Of a stretch of 27,622 nucleotides of DNA, positions 8,829 through 17,920 are shown piece by piece. The position numbers and the translations under genes are program-made. The DNA comes from a virus. The notes below the pieces were generated by a model, which was given only the letters and a program-made list of their open reading frames with translations, was not told where the DNA came from and did no database searches. Every line of letters starts with the position of its first letter. Position 1 is the stretch's first letter. The stretch covers positions 1-27,622 of the IMG/VR virus record IMGVR_UViG_3300028025_004546. One strand, 5' to 3'.

Positions 8829-10991
8829 TTAGAATCCAAAAATAATTGCATAAGAAATGTAGTCTGCTTTAACAGACTGATCCAAATTATTTAGCGAAAC
8901 AATACCATCCACAACCAGAGATCCTAAGTTGTAGAATGATAGAGCTGGAACATCAGTAACTAAACCAAGATCTTCTGATAAAGTTACAACCAGATCAGTC
9001 ACTAATCCCAAATCTGATTGAGCATTTGCTCCAAATATTGCAGAATCTACAGCACCGCCAGAACTTGTTGCCCATTGAACACCAGTTCCAGTTGACTGAA
9101 GAACTTGTCCATTAGTTCCAACACCACCACCAGCAGTAAGCGTGCCAGTTAATATTGCTGAAGAAAGAGTTTTATTGGTAAGAGTCTGAGTGCCTGTTAG
9201 TGTAGCAACAGTAGAATCAATGGCAACAGTGACTGCACTAGATCCATTAAACGATGTACCAGTTAATCCAGTACCAATTGTTAGAGCATTAGTAGTATTA
9301 GCAGTAACAGTAATATTAGCAGAACCATTAAATGATACACCATTAATAGTTCTAGCAGTTGTTAGCGTATCGGCAGTACCAGCTGTAGCCACATTTAAAT
9401 TTGCTACACGAGTTGTAGAGGTAACAGCTAATGGTGCTGTACCTGTTGCTACAGTAGATGTTAATTGCCCTGCTACTGATAACGATCCTGTTAAAGTACG
9501 AACTGCGTTAGAAGTTGTAAGAATTTCAGTTAGCGATGTAGTATCTATTGCAGTAAGAGCACTAACTTGCTGTAAATAATTATAATTGCCACGCTCTTGA
9601 ACTTTTAAAGACCATCCAATATTTTGAATTTGGTTTGTGGAAGAGTAACCTATTACAACGAGACCAGTTGCAGTATTTTCATAAACACGAACACGAATTA
9701 TTTGCCCAAGATTTGTTATTTCTTCTTCGAATAACTGAAATGATTTAGAAGGAAGTGTATTTGATCGTACATGTAAAACAAATCTAGTAACACCACTCGT
9801 TGCTCCAGTAGCACCTCGAATTTCGCCTATAATTGAAATGTTATGAGAGTCGCCATTAAGAGTAAATCTACCTATTTCTTGAGGTAATGTTGGGGTATGT
9901 GTAGTGCTAAATCCAGAAGCATAATCTCGAACAAATGTATTGGGACCTCCAGTAAGAATTTGTCCTGGAGCTGCGAGTATATTATTAACAGTAGTTGTGC
10001 TAGAAGCACCAGAAACTGCAGAGCCAATAGCAATATTGGTAGTAGAACCTGATAAACCAGATGTACCAATGTTTAGTGTCTTGGTAGACCCTGATGCAGT
10101 TGCACCAGCTTGGATATTAGTTGTTTGGCTTACTGTGGATTGACCTACAGTTAGTGTTCCAGTTTGGCTTGTTCCACCTAAACCTAATGTGGTAGCACCT
10201 GTTTGAGCAGTACCAATACTGATGTTACTAGCAGTAGTAGAAAAATTAGCAGAACCAGTAACAGTTAATCCTGAAGATGCAGTTAATCCCGTTATTGTTG
10301 GTGATGCAGATAAAACTACAGAACCTGATCCAGTAACCGCAGCAAATTCAGTATATTCTGCATCCCAATCTGCTGCTGTATTTAATGTAGTGCCAATACA
10401 CATACATGTAACAGTAGTTCCTGAAATTACAGTCGTAACTAGAGATGCGCCAAAAGAGGTTATAGTTAATTGACCACTAGAAGCATTTTCAATACTATAA
10501 GTAACACCTGTTGATAGTGTGCTTGTAGAAGGTAAAACAATTGTGTGGTTAAGCGAACCTGTAAATCTTTGATAGTGATTGCTTGCAGCAGTTAATGCAG
10601 TTACTCCACCTGAAGTTACAGTAGTAGTATATCCGTCTTTAACATTAGTTGCACTTAGTATACCATTAACAGTAAGATTATTTGATGTAACAGTAGAATT
10701 AAATGTAGTTGGAGAAGCGACAGTAATATTACTATCAGACTGACCCAGAGTTAATGTTTTACCAGTTAATGCTCGAATATCACCATTTTGTTCAAAAACA
10801 ATATCAACATTATTAACACCATCGCCGATATAAACATCAGTCGCAGTGTTACCTAATGATAAGTTACCCCCAGTATTGGAAATATTAAGATTGCCAGAAG
10901 TATCGAGTTGAATGAATGCATCAATGTTCCCTGCATCGTCTTTGAAATCTATTAATCCAGTAGCTGGTGTTATAATTACATTTCTTGGCAT
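8829..10991 (-). CDS. Fibre-like structural protein with central globular insert
   Basis: This 720-residue protein begins MPRNVIITPATGLIDFKD. Near residues 43-90 it has a GNTATDVYIGDGVNNVDIVF stretch and LTGKTLTLGQSDSNI. A Thr/Ser/Gly-rich shaft follows with repeated GSTTNIAIGSA and TTNIQAGA units. At about 345-485 there is a more complex, probably globular region (PQEIGRFTLNGDSHNISIIG, VTRFVLHVRSN, GNYNYLQQ). The repetitive shaft then resumes with STVATLTGTQTLTNKTL, and the C-terminus has two SDLGLVTD/EDLGLVTD units before a hydrophobic YISYAIIFGF end. No S74 chaperone is present. The gene follows the 819-aa gene with one base between stop and start. A role as fibre or decoration protein is likely from composition and context; the substrate is unknown. 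Confidence 0.75.
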   Translation of the reverse strand: MPRNVIITPATGLIDFKDDAGNIDAFIQLDTSGNLNISNTGGNLSLGNTATDVYIGDGVNNVDIVFEQNGDIRALTGKTLTLGQSDSNITVASPTTFNSTVTSNNLTVNGILSATNVKDGYTTTVTSGGVTALTAASNHYQRFTGSLNHTIVLPSTSTLSTGVTYSIENASSGQLTITSFGASLVTTVISGTTVTCMCIGTTLNTAADWDAEYTEFAAVTGSGSVVLSASPTITGLTASSGLTVTGSANFSTTASNISIGTAQTGATTLGLGGTSQTGTLTVGQSTVSQTTNIQAGATASGSTKTLNIGTSGLSGSTTNIAIGSAVSGASSTTTVNNILAAPGQILTGGPNTFVRDYASGFSTTHTPTLPQEIGRFTLNGDSHNISIIGEIRGATGATSGVTRFVLHVRSNTLPSKSFQLFEEEITNLGQIIRVRVYENTATGLVVIGYSSTNQIQNIGWSLKVQERGNYNYLQQVSALTAIDTTSLTEILTTSNAVRTLTGSLSVAGQLTSTVATGTAPLAVTSTTRVANLNVATAGTADTLTTARTINGVSFNGSANITVTANTTNALTIGTGLTGTSFNGSSAVTVAIDSTVATLTGTQTLTNKTLSSAILTGTLTAGGGVGTNGQVLQSTGTGVQWATSSGGAVDSAIFGANAQSDLGLVTDLVVTLSEDLGLVTDVPALSFYNLGSLVVDGIVSLNNLDQSVKADYISYAIIFGF

Positions 10992-10992
10992 T

Positions 10993-13452
10993 TTATTTTA
11001 TTCTTCCACCAATTCTAATTTTGGATTCTGTTAGAGAACTACCAATACCAACCATTGCTTGGTTAGATTGACTACCATTAATTGAAGAAAATGCTGATAC
11101 CGCATATGGTTTATCCAATAACACAGTAATATTTTTCATCCAGCATCCTTCAGAAGAAGTTGCAGAGTCTACATGAACACCTATGTTTATATAACGAGAA
11201 AATGCCACTGAAGCAATTGTTAATTCTTTTGTTTCATAAGCACTTGTTGCTGCAGCACTAAACTGAACTGCTTGAGCTCCACCAGCCATCCAAGTGCTGT
11301 ATTGTCCTCCAGCATTGGCAAGTTGATTTACTCCAACTCCAGAAACAACATCTCTTGCTTCGAATCTTGGATAAGTACCAGAGAAACTTGGTGCCAATTT
11401 AATTTGCGCTTTGGCTCTTACAGTAACTCCTGCTGGAACAAAAACTGATTCAAACCAACCACTTCCATAGTCGCTGCCGTCTGCTATCCAATAAACTCTC
11501 CAAGCATCTTCGGCAGCGTCCCAAAATCTTGCAGAAAGATAATTTTGTTGGTAGATAGCATCGTATTCCATATTATGCTCGATAACATTTCCAGACACGC
11601 CATTATGTCCTCTGTCAATATGACCACCATGATAATTTCCTCTAACTTGAAGGTTATTAACTAAATGAGAATAACCACTAACATAATTAAATATAGAATA
11701 TATTAGAGTGTTGGGACCGTATGCATCTGAATCCATACCCCTTCTGTTTCCTGTATGTTTGTGTTTATAAGAAGCTCTATAAAAACCACTAACAAAATTA
11801 AGGTACTCGGTTCCATCAGAAATATAGTGATGAACTCCTAGATTACTATCATAGAAGTTTAATCTACCACCTCTTTCTGAACGAGAAACATAAACATAAC
11901 CAACTTCAGCCCATTCACTAGCACCTTCTATTCTTGGTCCAAATGCGTTGCTACCAACTGCTATACTGTTGTAAAGACATAAACCTTCACGATAGTATAA
12001 ACCATATGAAGAATTAAATCTACCTTGAACATGACAACATCTTATCTGGTCATATCTACCGTAAATCCAAAATCCACCCCAATCACGAGTAGAGTTTGAA
12101 CCTGTCATTGTAATGCCCTCTAACCAACTATTTTGACTGTGTGCTGGAACAGTATTTGTTAAAGTAACAGATAAACTCACATTGGCTTTCCAAGTACCAG
12201 CACCAAGATATAATCCTCCTTCTGCTTGCCCCTGACTACTACCTGCATACTTTAAATATACATCTTTAAAAATTATTGCTCTGGAATAATTGGTGCCACC
12301 TGGTTCAATATACACTCCATAATAATCTATATTTGGAGTAACTGGTTCAATAACTACATCTCGTGTCAAACGATTTACTAATGCGCCAGAAACCACATTG
12401 TAACCAATAGCAGCTGTAAGGGTAATAACATTTCCCGCAACTGATGAAATGGTATGTTTATATCTTGGACCTGGAGTTTCATTTCCATAAGCATCATCGG
12501 CATAATCAGTTGTTCCACCTGCCTCGCTTCTGGCTTCAATCCAAATATCATTACCAGCAACAAACATATTCGCATTGGCAACTGTAATTGTTGTTGCTGC
12601 AGCCAATGAAGATGTTGTAGTAACAGTAGCACACTTTCTTATTTTATCACCAGTTGCGTGAATTTTATCTGAGCCTGTTTCATAAACAGTTAATCCTGTT
12701 ACTGAACCTGTTACCGAAGCAGATAGTGTTAATGTATGAGAAGAATATTGAATTGCATTGATTGTGTGTATATTTCTATTTACACCCGTACCAAAAATAA
12801 TTATTTGACCAACACGGAATACTTTTGAATTGTTAACAACTAATGATGTCCCAGAAGCAGAAACGATTGTAGCTTCTGGACCAACAAATTGTCTAAAGTA
12901 AACTGTATTACCATCTATATCGTGAATCCAAAAACCTTCATCTCTAATAGTTGTTGCACCAGCATTTCCTGCTTGCGCAGTTGTATTATTATAAACTGCA
13001 AACCATTCACCCACTGCAAAATTTGTAGCGGAAGTAAAAACAAAACTTGTTGCTCGTTCATTAACACCTGATGCTAAAGTAGTGGTTGGCATACCGTCAC
13101 TACCTTCCATAATCACATTTGCGCCAGTTGATGCTGTTCCATAAAGGATATGTGAAGACGCAGCAGTTCCTCTAAACTGTAAGGTATGTCCTGCTCTAGC
13201 GTGATATGTGCCTGCAGTTCTTACACGGAGTCTACCATTCATTCTAAGTACGGTAGATGTAGCTAACTGTGTTTGTAAAATTCCATAGATATCACTATCA
13301 TCAAATCCATTGGTTACAGGTGTCGCTACATTGTATGTTACAGTATGTCCAGTATTAATAATAAAGGAATCATTATCAACAGGTACAACTCCACCTACCC
13401 ATGTAGAAGTGGCATTAAAATTTCCAGATTGTGCTGATGTTATTATTGCCAT
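10993..13452 (-). CDS. G8-like / beta-helix virion protein, possible glycan-acting tailspike
   Basis: The N-terminus of this 819-residue protein, SGNFNATSTWVGGVVPVDND followed by IINTGHTVTYN (residues 9-41), resembles the G8-type start of secreted beta-helix proteins. Residues of about 45-250 continue as a beta-strand-rich region. About 400-640 reads like a right-handed parallel beta-helix: short strands with regular Gly, Asn, His and aromatic residues (WLEGITMTGSNSTRDWGGFW, GHIDRGHNGVSGNVIEHNME). The C-terminal 150 residues look like a separate beta domain. Such architecture is common in phage tailspikes that bind or cut polysaccharide, but I cannot identify catalytic residues, so enzyme activity is not claimed. 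The ATG overlaps the end of the 49-aa ORF and has only a weak ribosome site, which suggests coupled translation. Confidence 0.75.
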   Translation of the reverse strand: MAIITSAQSGNFNATSTWVGGVVPVDNDSFIINTGHTVTYNVATPVTNGFDDSDIYGILQTQLATSTVLRMNGRLRVRTAGTYHARAGHTLQFRGTAASSHILYGTASTGANVIMEGSDGMPTTTLASGVNERATSFVFTSATNFAVGEWFAVYNNTTAQAGNAGATTIRDEGFWIHDIDGNTVYFRQFVGPEATIVSASGTSLVVNNSKVFRVGQIIIFGTGVNRNIHTINAIQYSSHTLTLSASVTGSVTGLTVYETGSDKIHATGDKIRKCATVTTTSSLAAATTITVANANMFVAGNDIWIEARSEAGGTTDYADDAYGNETPGPRYKHTISSVAGNVITLTAAIGYNVVSGALVNRLTRDVVIEPVTPNIDYYGVYIEPGGTNYSRAIIFKDVYLKYAGSSQGQAEGGLYLGAGTWKANVSLSVTLTNTVPAHSQNSWLEGITMTGSNSTRDWGGFWIYGRYDQIRCCHVQGRFNSSYGLYYREGLCLYNSIAVGSNAFGPRIEGASEWAEVGYVYVSRSERGGRLNFYDSNLGVHHYISDGTEYLNFVSGFYRASYKHKHTGNRRGMDSDAYGPNTLIYSIFNYVSGYSHLVNNLQVRGNYHGGHIDRGHNGVSGNVIEHNMEYDAIYQQNYLSARFWDAAEDAWRVYWIADGSDYGSGWFESVFVPAGVTVRAKAQIKLAPSFSGTYPRFEARDVVSGVGVNQLANAGGQYSTWMAGGAQAVQFSAAATSAYETKELTIASVAFSRYINIGVHVDSATSSEGCWMKNITVLLDKPYAVSAFSSINGSQSNQAMVGIGSSLTESKIRIGGRIK

Positions 13453-13592
13453 GGATACTCAGTTTCTGGGTCGGGTTTAGACAGTTCTAATTCAATAATG
13501 TTATTGTTTTCTTCTAGTTTATTAATAATAAATTTAGAATCATCAATGTTAATTTCTAGTGTTTCTTTATTAATTTTGATATTAAGCAGCAT
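13443..13592 (-). CDS. Small overlapping ORF, 49 aa, function unknown
   Basis: A 49-residue frame fits exactly between two large genes. Its ATG lies inside the last codons of the 571-aa fibre gene (ATGCTGCTTAA), with AAAGG about seven bases upstream. Its stop lies inside the first codons of the 819-aa gene (ATGGCAATAA). The protein begins MLLNIKINKETLEINIDDSK, then FIINKLEENNNIIELELSK, and ends PDPETEYPWQ. It is acidic, with alternating polar and Ile/Leu residues followed by a Pro-rich tail. Without it the 106 bases between the two flanking starts and stops would be the only non-coding gap in this part of the operon. I recognise no family. The tight overlaps and ribosome site support a real gene; length alone would not. 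Confidence 0.7.
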   Translation of the reverse strand: MLLNIKINKETLEINIDDSKFIINKLEENNNIIELELSKPDPETEYPWQ

Positions 13593-15297
13593 ATTCAACC
13601 TTTAGTTTTTCAACATCGCTTCTCTCTCCATAAACCACAAAGAAACAATCAATAGTTCTATTTAAGACATTACTGTTTTTGATATAAATTTTATTGTCTT
13701 CAATTTTTTCAACAAATAAATTCTGATGGCTTCCAACTGGTGTAAGATTTACAGAAATACTTTCTGCATCCACCAATTTTGTCCAGTATTCTGGTAGTTG
13801 TATAATAGATTCTTTACATCTACCTCTAATATAGATTCCGTTTTCTGGACCTTCTAAAGATCCATAACGAAGTTTCATTCCCTCTTTTGTTGGGTGTGGT
13901 ATTACAAACGATTTAGTTGTTGCAGCAAATGCGCCATTAACTTCAAGTTTATATCCAGGATTAGTTGTACCAATACCAACATCTCCATTATTAGTAATTC
14001 TAACCTTTTCAGTTGGAGTAGAGTCCAATGTTCTTGTTGAAAATGTTAGATGATCTCCAGTAGATGAGTCAAAATTAATTGGTATAGCTGTGATGTAAGC
14101 AGCATCTTTTCTTGTTCCAACAGAGTCAGTAAGTCTAAAGTTTATGCTTGATGACTTTGTTGTGTTATTACCAGTATTACTGTTGGTAATAGTAAGGGAT
14201 GTTGTAGATGTTGTATTTTGTTCTGTTTCAAGTATTGAAGATGGTGCTGAGACAGTACCGATTCCAACATTACCAGTATTTGTTATCTGAAAATATTTTG
14301 TACCAAGTGTAGTTACAGAAGCAGTATCTCCCCGACCAAACAACAAGCCACTATTTTCAGAAATTACTAATACTGATTGACCACTAACAGCTTGATTACC
14401 ACCAGATGCAAGATACAAATGATCATCATAAGTTGCATTGTAGTTCCACTTAATAATTGGATGATCTGTACTGGTTGTCCAAGAAGCATTATTTTGTTGG
14501 ACAGTAAAAAATCCATCTAAGCAATTTATTTTTAAACTACTATTCGCATTAACATTTCCAGTAAATGTTTTATTTGTTAATGTCTGAGTGCCAGTTAATG
14601 TAGCAACAGTAGAATCAATTGCGATTGTACCTGATGATGTGATTGTTCCACCAGTTAAACCAGTTCCTGCAGTAATAGAAGTTACTGTACCACTGCCACC
14701 ACCCCCACCAGTTAATAAATTAGATCCAACTCCTGCACTAGCTGCAGTAAGATCAATATAAGCACCACGAGCAGTTCCACCCTGCTCAAAGAAACGAATT
14801 TTGTTTTGAAATATGTCAATTGTTACGCCAGTACCAGCTATTGTGGTATTGGTTTGTGGTTTTGCGAGAAGGATTTCACCACCCTCATCGCCTTGTGAAT
14901 TTAAACTCTTAAGGTATCCTGTAAAAGAACCATCACCAGAAATATCACCAGTGATTGTGGGAGATGTAAGGGTTTTGTTGGTTAATGTATCGGTAGTGGC
15001 GCGACCAACTAATGTGTCAGTGCTTGTTGGTAATGTTAAAGTTCCAGTATTAACAATGCTGGAAAAAACAGGAGCTGTTAGTATTGGACTAGTGAGAGTT
15101 TTGTTGGTTAGAGTTTGTGTGCCAGTAAGAGTTACAACAGAGTCATCAATTGTAAAACTTTTAATTACATTTGATGCATTTTTAAAGTACAGTTTTCCAT
15201 CGGTGTAGTTGAGTGCTACTTCACCGTAATCCAAATCAGTTGTAAGTGGAACTTTCGCTGCTACTGAAGACTTCTTCAGTAAAACTTTATTTGCCAT
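13582..15297 (-). CDS. Tail fibre protein with hairpin N-terminus and 'IPHPTKEG' head domain
   Basis: This 571-residue modular fibre starts with VLLKKSSVAAKVPLTTDLDYGE and ALNYTDGKLYFKN (5-39), a hairpin domain used at the N-terminus of many phage fibres. Three TLTNKT units follow at about 60, 105 and 240. A middle region around 250-420 (WTTSTDHPIIKWNYNA, VSGQSVLVISENSGLLFGRG) looks less repetitive. GDVGIGTTNPGYKLEVNG introduces the C-terminal domain: SFVIPHPTKEGMKLRYGSLE, GPENGIYIRGRCKES, and IYIKNSNVLNRTIDCFFVVYGER. I know similar ends from marine phage fibres; this domain takes the place of an S74 chaperone. A terminator-like hairpin sits just upstream, and AAGGTTAGAG precedes the ATG. It probably acts in the tail fibre or baseplate periphery. 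Confidence 0.85.
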   Translation of the reverse strand: MANKVLLKKSSVAAKVPLTTDLDYGEVALNYTDGKLYFKNASNVIKSFTIDDSVVTLTGTQTLTNKTLTSPILTAPVFSSIVNTGTLTLPTSTDTLVGRATTDTLTNKTLTSPTITGDISGDGSFTGYLKSLNSQGDEGGEILLAKPQTNTTIAGTGVTIDIFQNKIRFFEQGGTARGAYIDLTAASAGVGSNLLTGGGGGSGTVTSITAGTGLTGGTITSSGTIAIDSTVATLTGTQTLTNKTFTGNVNANSSLKINCLDGFFTVQQNNASWTTSTDHPIIKWNYNATYDDHLYLASGGNQAVSGQSVLVISENSGLLFGRGDTASVTTLGTKYFQITNTGNVGIGTVSAPSSILETEQNTTSTTSLTITNSNTGNNTTKSSSINFRLTDSVGTRKDAAYITAIPINFDSSTGDHLTFSTRTLDSTPTEKVRITNNGDVGIGTTNPGYKLEVNGAFAATTKSFVIPHPTKEGMKLRYGSLEGPENGIYIRGRCKESIIQLPEYWTKLVDAESISVNLTPVGSHQNLFVEKIEDNKIYIKNSNVLNRTIDCFFVVYGERSDVEKLKVEYAA

Positions 15298-15324
15298 TCT
15301 CTAACCTTAAAAAAGGAAAATATC

Positions 15325-15354
15325 AAAAAGATAGAGAGAGTAAAAACTCTCTCT
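15325..15354 (-). terminator. Intrinsic terminator after the 847-aa gene
   Basis: Read on the minus strand, an eight-pair stem AGAGAGAG/CTCTCTCT (15354-15347 with 15340-15333) closes a six-base TTTTTA loop and is followed by ATCTTTTTGAT. The U-run is two bases past the stem, so efficiency may be moderate. It lies in the 65-base gap after the stop at 15363 and before the ATG at 15297. I see no late promoter octamer in the gap, so some read-through into the 571-aa gene is likely. Confidence 0.7.
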
Positions 15355-15362
15355 TTTAGTAT

Positions 15363-17906
15363 TTAGTATGTACCACCATCGATGTTAAATCCATCGAGAG
15401 TAGAAGTACCAGCACCAGCACCAGTAATGTTAGTACCGATATACATCGCTTTAGCAACAGATAAACCACCAGTTAATACAACAGCAGCAGTTCCAACAGC
15501 AGATGCGTCAGTAGAACTAGTGAATGTTACTGCACCAGAAGCTGTAAGAGTTGTAAATGCGCCAGTGTTTGCAGTAGAAGCACCAATCGGAGTATTATTA
15601 ATGGAACCACCAGTGATAGTTGGTGATGTTAATGTTTTATTGGTGAAAGTTTCTGTACCAGCTAATGTTGCTAGAGTACCAGTAGTTGGTAATGTAACGC
15701 TAGTTGTAGCAGTAGAAGTAAAAGTGGTGGCAAATGCGCCAGAAGTAGTAAGGTTACCACCAAGAGTTATAGTCTTACCAGAGTTATTTACTCCAGTACC
15801 ACCATATTGTCCAGCAACAACACCACCCTGCCAGGTGCCAGTACCGATAGTACCAAGAGTAGTGATAGAAGTTTGACCAACATATGTTGATGCAATATCA
15901 ATACTATCCACATTGGCTGTGATTCTGTTTGCAGTACCAACAACATTAAACTCTGTACCAGTAATTGTTAAACCATTACCAGCAGTAAATGTACCAGTAC
16001 CAGAGAACTGTTGCCAGATAACAGTATCTGTACCAACAGTTAGTACTTCAAATGTCTGAACCCAACCAGTATTAGCATAGATAGTACCAGATTCAACGAA
16101 AGTAAAATCACCACCGCCGATTTCAGCAGCAGTATCAAAGTCAGTGGCACGAGTAAGAACTGTGGCACTGGTACGAACATACATACCATTGTGTGCTTGG
16201 GTAGCTTCATTCTTAACAAGAATACGATCTCCATTGGCTAATGTTACACCATCAAGTGCAGTTAAACCAGCAGAAAGAGTAAGTGTTGCGCCAACACCAG
16301 CAGTACCATTGTTATATGTTACAGTTCCACCAGAAAGAGCAGCAAGAGTATTAGTAGTTGCAACTCTTGCTGCTTCGTGGACATGCAATCCCTCAGCAAC
16401 AGTATCAACATAGTTCTTTGTCGCTGCATCAGTTGCAGCTACTGGCTCAGAAAGACCAGTAATAATGGAACCAGAAACATCAACTTTACCAGTACCATTT
16501 GGAGAAATAATAATATTTCCATTGGTATCTGTTGAAGTAATTGTATTACCATTAAAGTTTAAATTATCAACAGTAAGTTCAGTAATACCAGCAATAGAAG
16601 TTGTAGTAGAACCAACTGTTAATGTAGAAGAACCAAGAGTGATATTTTTAGTAGCAACAGCACCAGAAGTAACTGTAAAATTATTCGTATCAAAAGATGC
16701 TACACCTTTATTGCTAGTAGAAGCATCTTCTCCAGCAACAGTAATTGTAGTTCCAGCGTGAGTTACATCAATACCTTCTCCACCAAGAATAGAGAATCCA
16801 TGAGTAGCTGGTGTTAATGCACCAGTGTCAGTAGTAACAGTTTTAACAACTGTATCTTTTAACTCTACAGCACCAGAAGTTACATTAAAGTCGGTAGTTT
16901 CAAAAGAAGCGACACCTTTATTGCTAGTAGAAGCATCTTCTGCTGCAATAGTAACAGTATTTGTGGCAGAATTAATAGAAGTATCAATACCTTCACCACC
17001 AGCAAATGTTAGCGTATCGGTAGCAAGAGCAATAGAATCTGTTCCAGTATCGCCAGCAATACCAAGAGTAGTAGTAATTGATGCCGTTGTTACAGCAGTT
17101 AATTGACCTTGCGCATTGAAAGTAATAACTGGGATGGCTGTTGACGAACCAACAGTCGCAGCAGTAACACCAGTGTTAGTAATAGAAACTGTAGAAGTAT
17201 TACCAACATCAGAGTTAGTAATAGTAATACCAGTGCCACCAGTAACTGCGCCACCGACTGTATCGTAAATATATTCAGCGAGAGTATCTCCGCCAATGTT
17301 TACGCCACCATTAAATGTAGCTGCGCCAGTAAAAGTAGAAGTGCTGCTGGCAGATAAAGTTGTAAACGCACCAGTGCTCGGTGTACTATTGCCAATCGGA
17401 GTGCTGTTAATACTAGAGAATGAGGCAGAAGCAGCTTGAATTAAACCAGCAACATACAACGCTCCACCAATACCAACACCACCAGTAACTACCAATGCGC
17501 CAGTACTTGTGCTACTTGCTGCATTACTAGAAGTTAAACTAACTCTACCAGTTCCATTCGGAGCGAGAATTAAGTTACCATTAGTGTCGGTAGTACTAAT
17601 TGTATTACCATTTAAATCGAGGTTATCGACTTTAAGATTATCTAATTTGCTGCTAGAATCTACAATTAAAGCAGAAGAAGCAGTTAGAGTTCCATGGACA
17701 TGATCAAGTAAATCAGTAAAGTATTTACCACCAATAACATAGTGTTGCGCTGCATCGCCAGCAGTTTCTGTTCCGAAACCAATGTATAATCGATCACCAC
17801 CATTTGCTTGAGTTCCTGATAAAGCAGAGTATGCTAACTCACCAGCACCAAGTGTTGTTGGATTTCCAGAAGTCGGGCTGCGTTTTATGCGAATTATTGA
17901 TGCCAT
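15363..17906 (-). CDS. Repetitive fibre-like virion protein
   Basis: This 847-residue protein opens with MASIIRIKRSPTSGNPTTLG then AGELAYSALSGTQ and GDRLYIGFGTET, a start I know from T4-like cyanophage structural proteins. DNLDLNGNTIS...APNGTGRVSL (about 92-125) recurs as DNLNFNGNTIT...SPNGTGKVDV farther on. The centre holds two 70-residue repeats beginning EDASTSNKGVASF, encoded by a 210-base duplication. A fibre module follows with HVHEAARVATTNTLAALSGG, DRILVKNEATQAHNGMYVRT and TRATDFDTAAEIGGGDFTFV, ending in GLTITGTEFNVVG. A TFTNKTLTSPTITGG unit and a TLDGFNIDGGTY end close the protein. No S74 domain is present. The ATG has a CGGAG ribosome site. Probably a long fibre shaft or a connector. 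Confidence 0.82.
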   Translation of the reverse strand: MASIIRIKRSPTSGNPTTLGAGELAYSALSGTQANGGDRLYIGFGTETAGDAAQHYVIGGKYFTDLLDHVHGTLTASSALIVDSSSKLDNLKVDNLDLNGNTISTTDTNGNLILAPNGTGRVSLTSSNAASSTSTGALVVTGGVGIGGALYVAGLIQAASASFSSINSTPIGNSTPSTGAFTTLSASSTSTFTGAATFNGGVNIGGDTLAEYIYDTVGGAVTGGTGITITNSDVGNTSTVSITNTGVTAATVGSSTAIPVITFNAQGQLTAVTTASITTTLGIAGDTGTDSIALATDTLTFAGGEGIDTSINSATNTVTIAAEDASTSNKGVASFETTDFNVTSGAVELKDTVVKTVTTDTGALTPATHGFSILGGEGIDVTHAGTTITVAGEDASTSNKGVASFDTNNFTVTSGAVATKNITLGSSTLTVGSTTTSIAGITELTVDNLNFNGNTITSTDTNGNIIISPNGTGKVDVSGSIITGLSEPVAATDAATKNYVDTVAEGLHVHEAARVATTNTLAALSGGTVTYNNGTAGVGATLTLSAGLTALDGVTLANGDRILVKNEATQAHNGMYVRTSATVLTRATDFDTAAEIGGGDFTFVESGTIYANTGWVQTFEVLTVGTDTVIWQQFSGTGTFTAGNGLTITGTEFNVVGTANRITANVDSIDIASTYVGQTSITTLGTIGTGTWQGGVVAGQYGGTGVNNSGKTITLGGNLTTSGAFATTFTSTATTSVTLPTTGTLATLAGTETFTNKTLTSPTITGGSINNTPIGASTANTGAFTTLTASGAVTFTSSTDASAVGTAAVVLTGGLSVAKAMYIGTNITGAGAGTSTLDGFNIDGGTY
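16658..16731 (-). repeat. 210-bp repeat, copy 2 (conserved core)
   Basis: This is the later-translated copy of an internal duplication in the 847-aa gene. Bases 16702-16731 are identical to 16912-16941, and the segment starting caccagaagt at 16661 matches the one at 16871, all displaced by exactly 210 bases. It encodes EDASTSNKGVASFDTNNFTV followed by TSGAV. Confidence 0.9.
16868..16941 (-). repeat. 210-bp repeat, copy 1 (conserved core)
   Basis: This is the first-translated copy, encoding EDASTSNKGVASFETTDFNV followed by TSGAV. The period is 70 residues. A diverged third half-unit (TLTFAGGEGIDTSI, then EDA) just upstream in the protein resembles the ILGGEGIDVT segment between the copies, so this is an array rather than a single duplication. 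Confidence 0.88.
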
Positions 17907-17920
17907 CTTTTATTTCTCCG

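Noticed and set aside
15298-15362. Late promoter for the 571-aa gene
   Set aside because: No TATAAATA-like octamer lies after the hairpin; the CTAAATAC near 15360 is upstream of the terminator and spans a stop codon.
15382-15876. 164-aa plus-strand frame opposite the 847-aa gene
   Set aside because: It is a Val/Pro/Ala-rich product of reading the complement of Thr/Gly/Val repeats. Similar frames occur opposite every repetitive fibre gene here.
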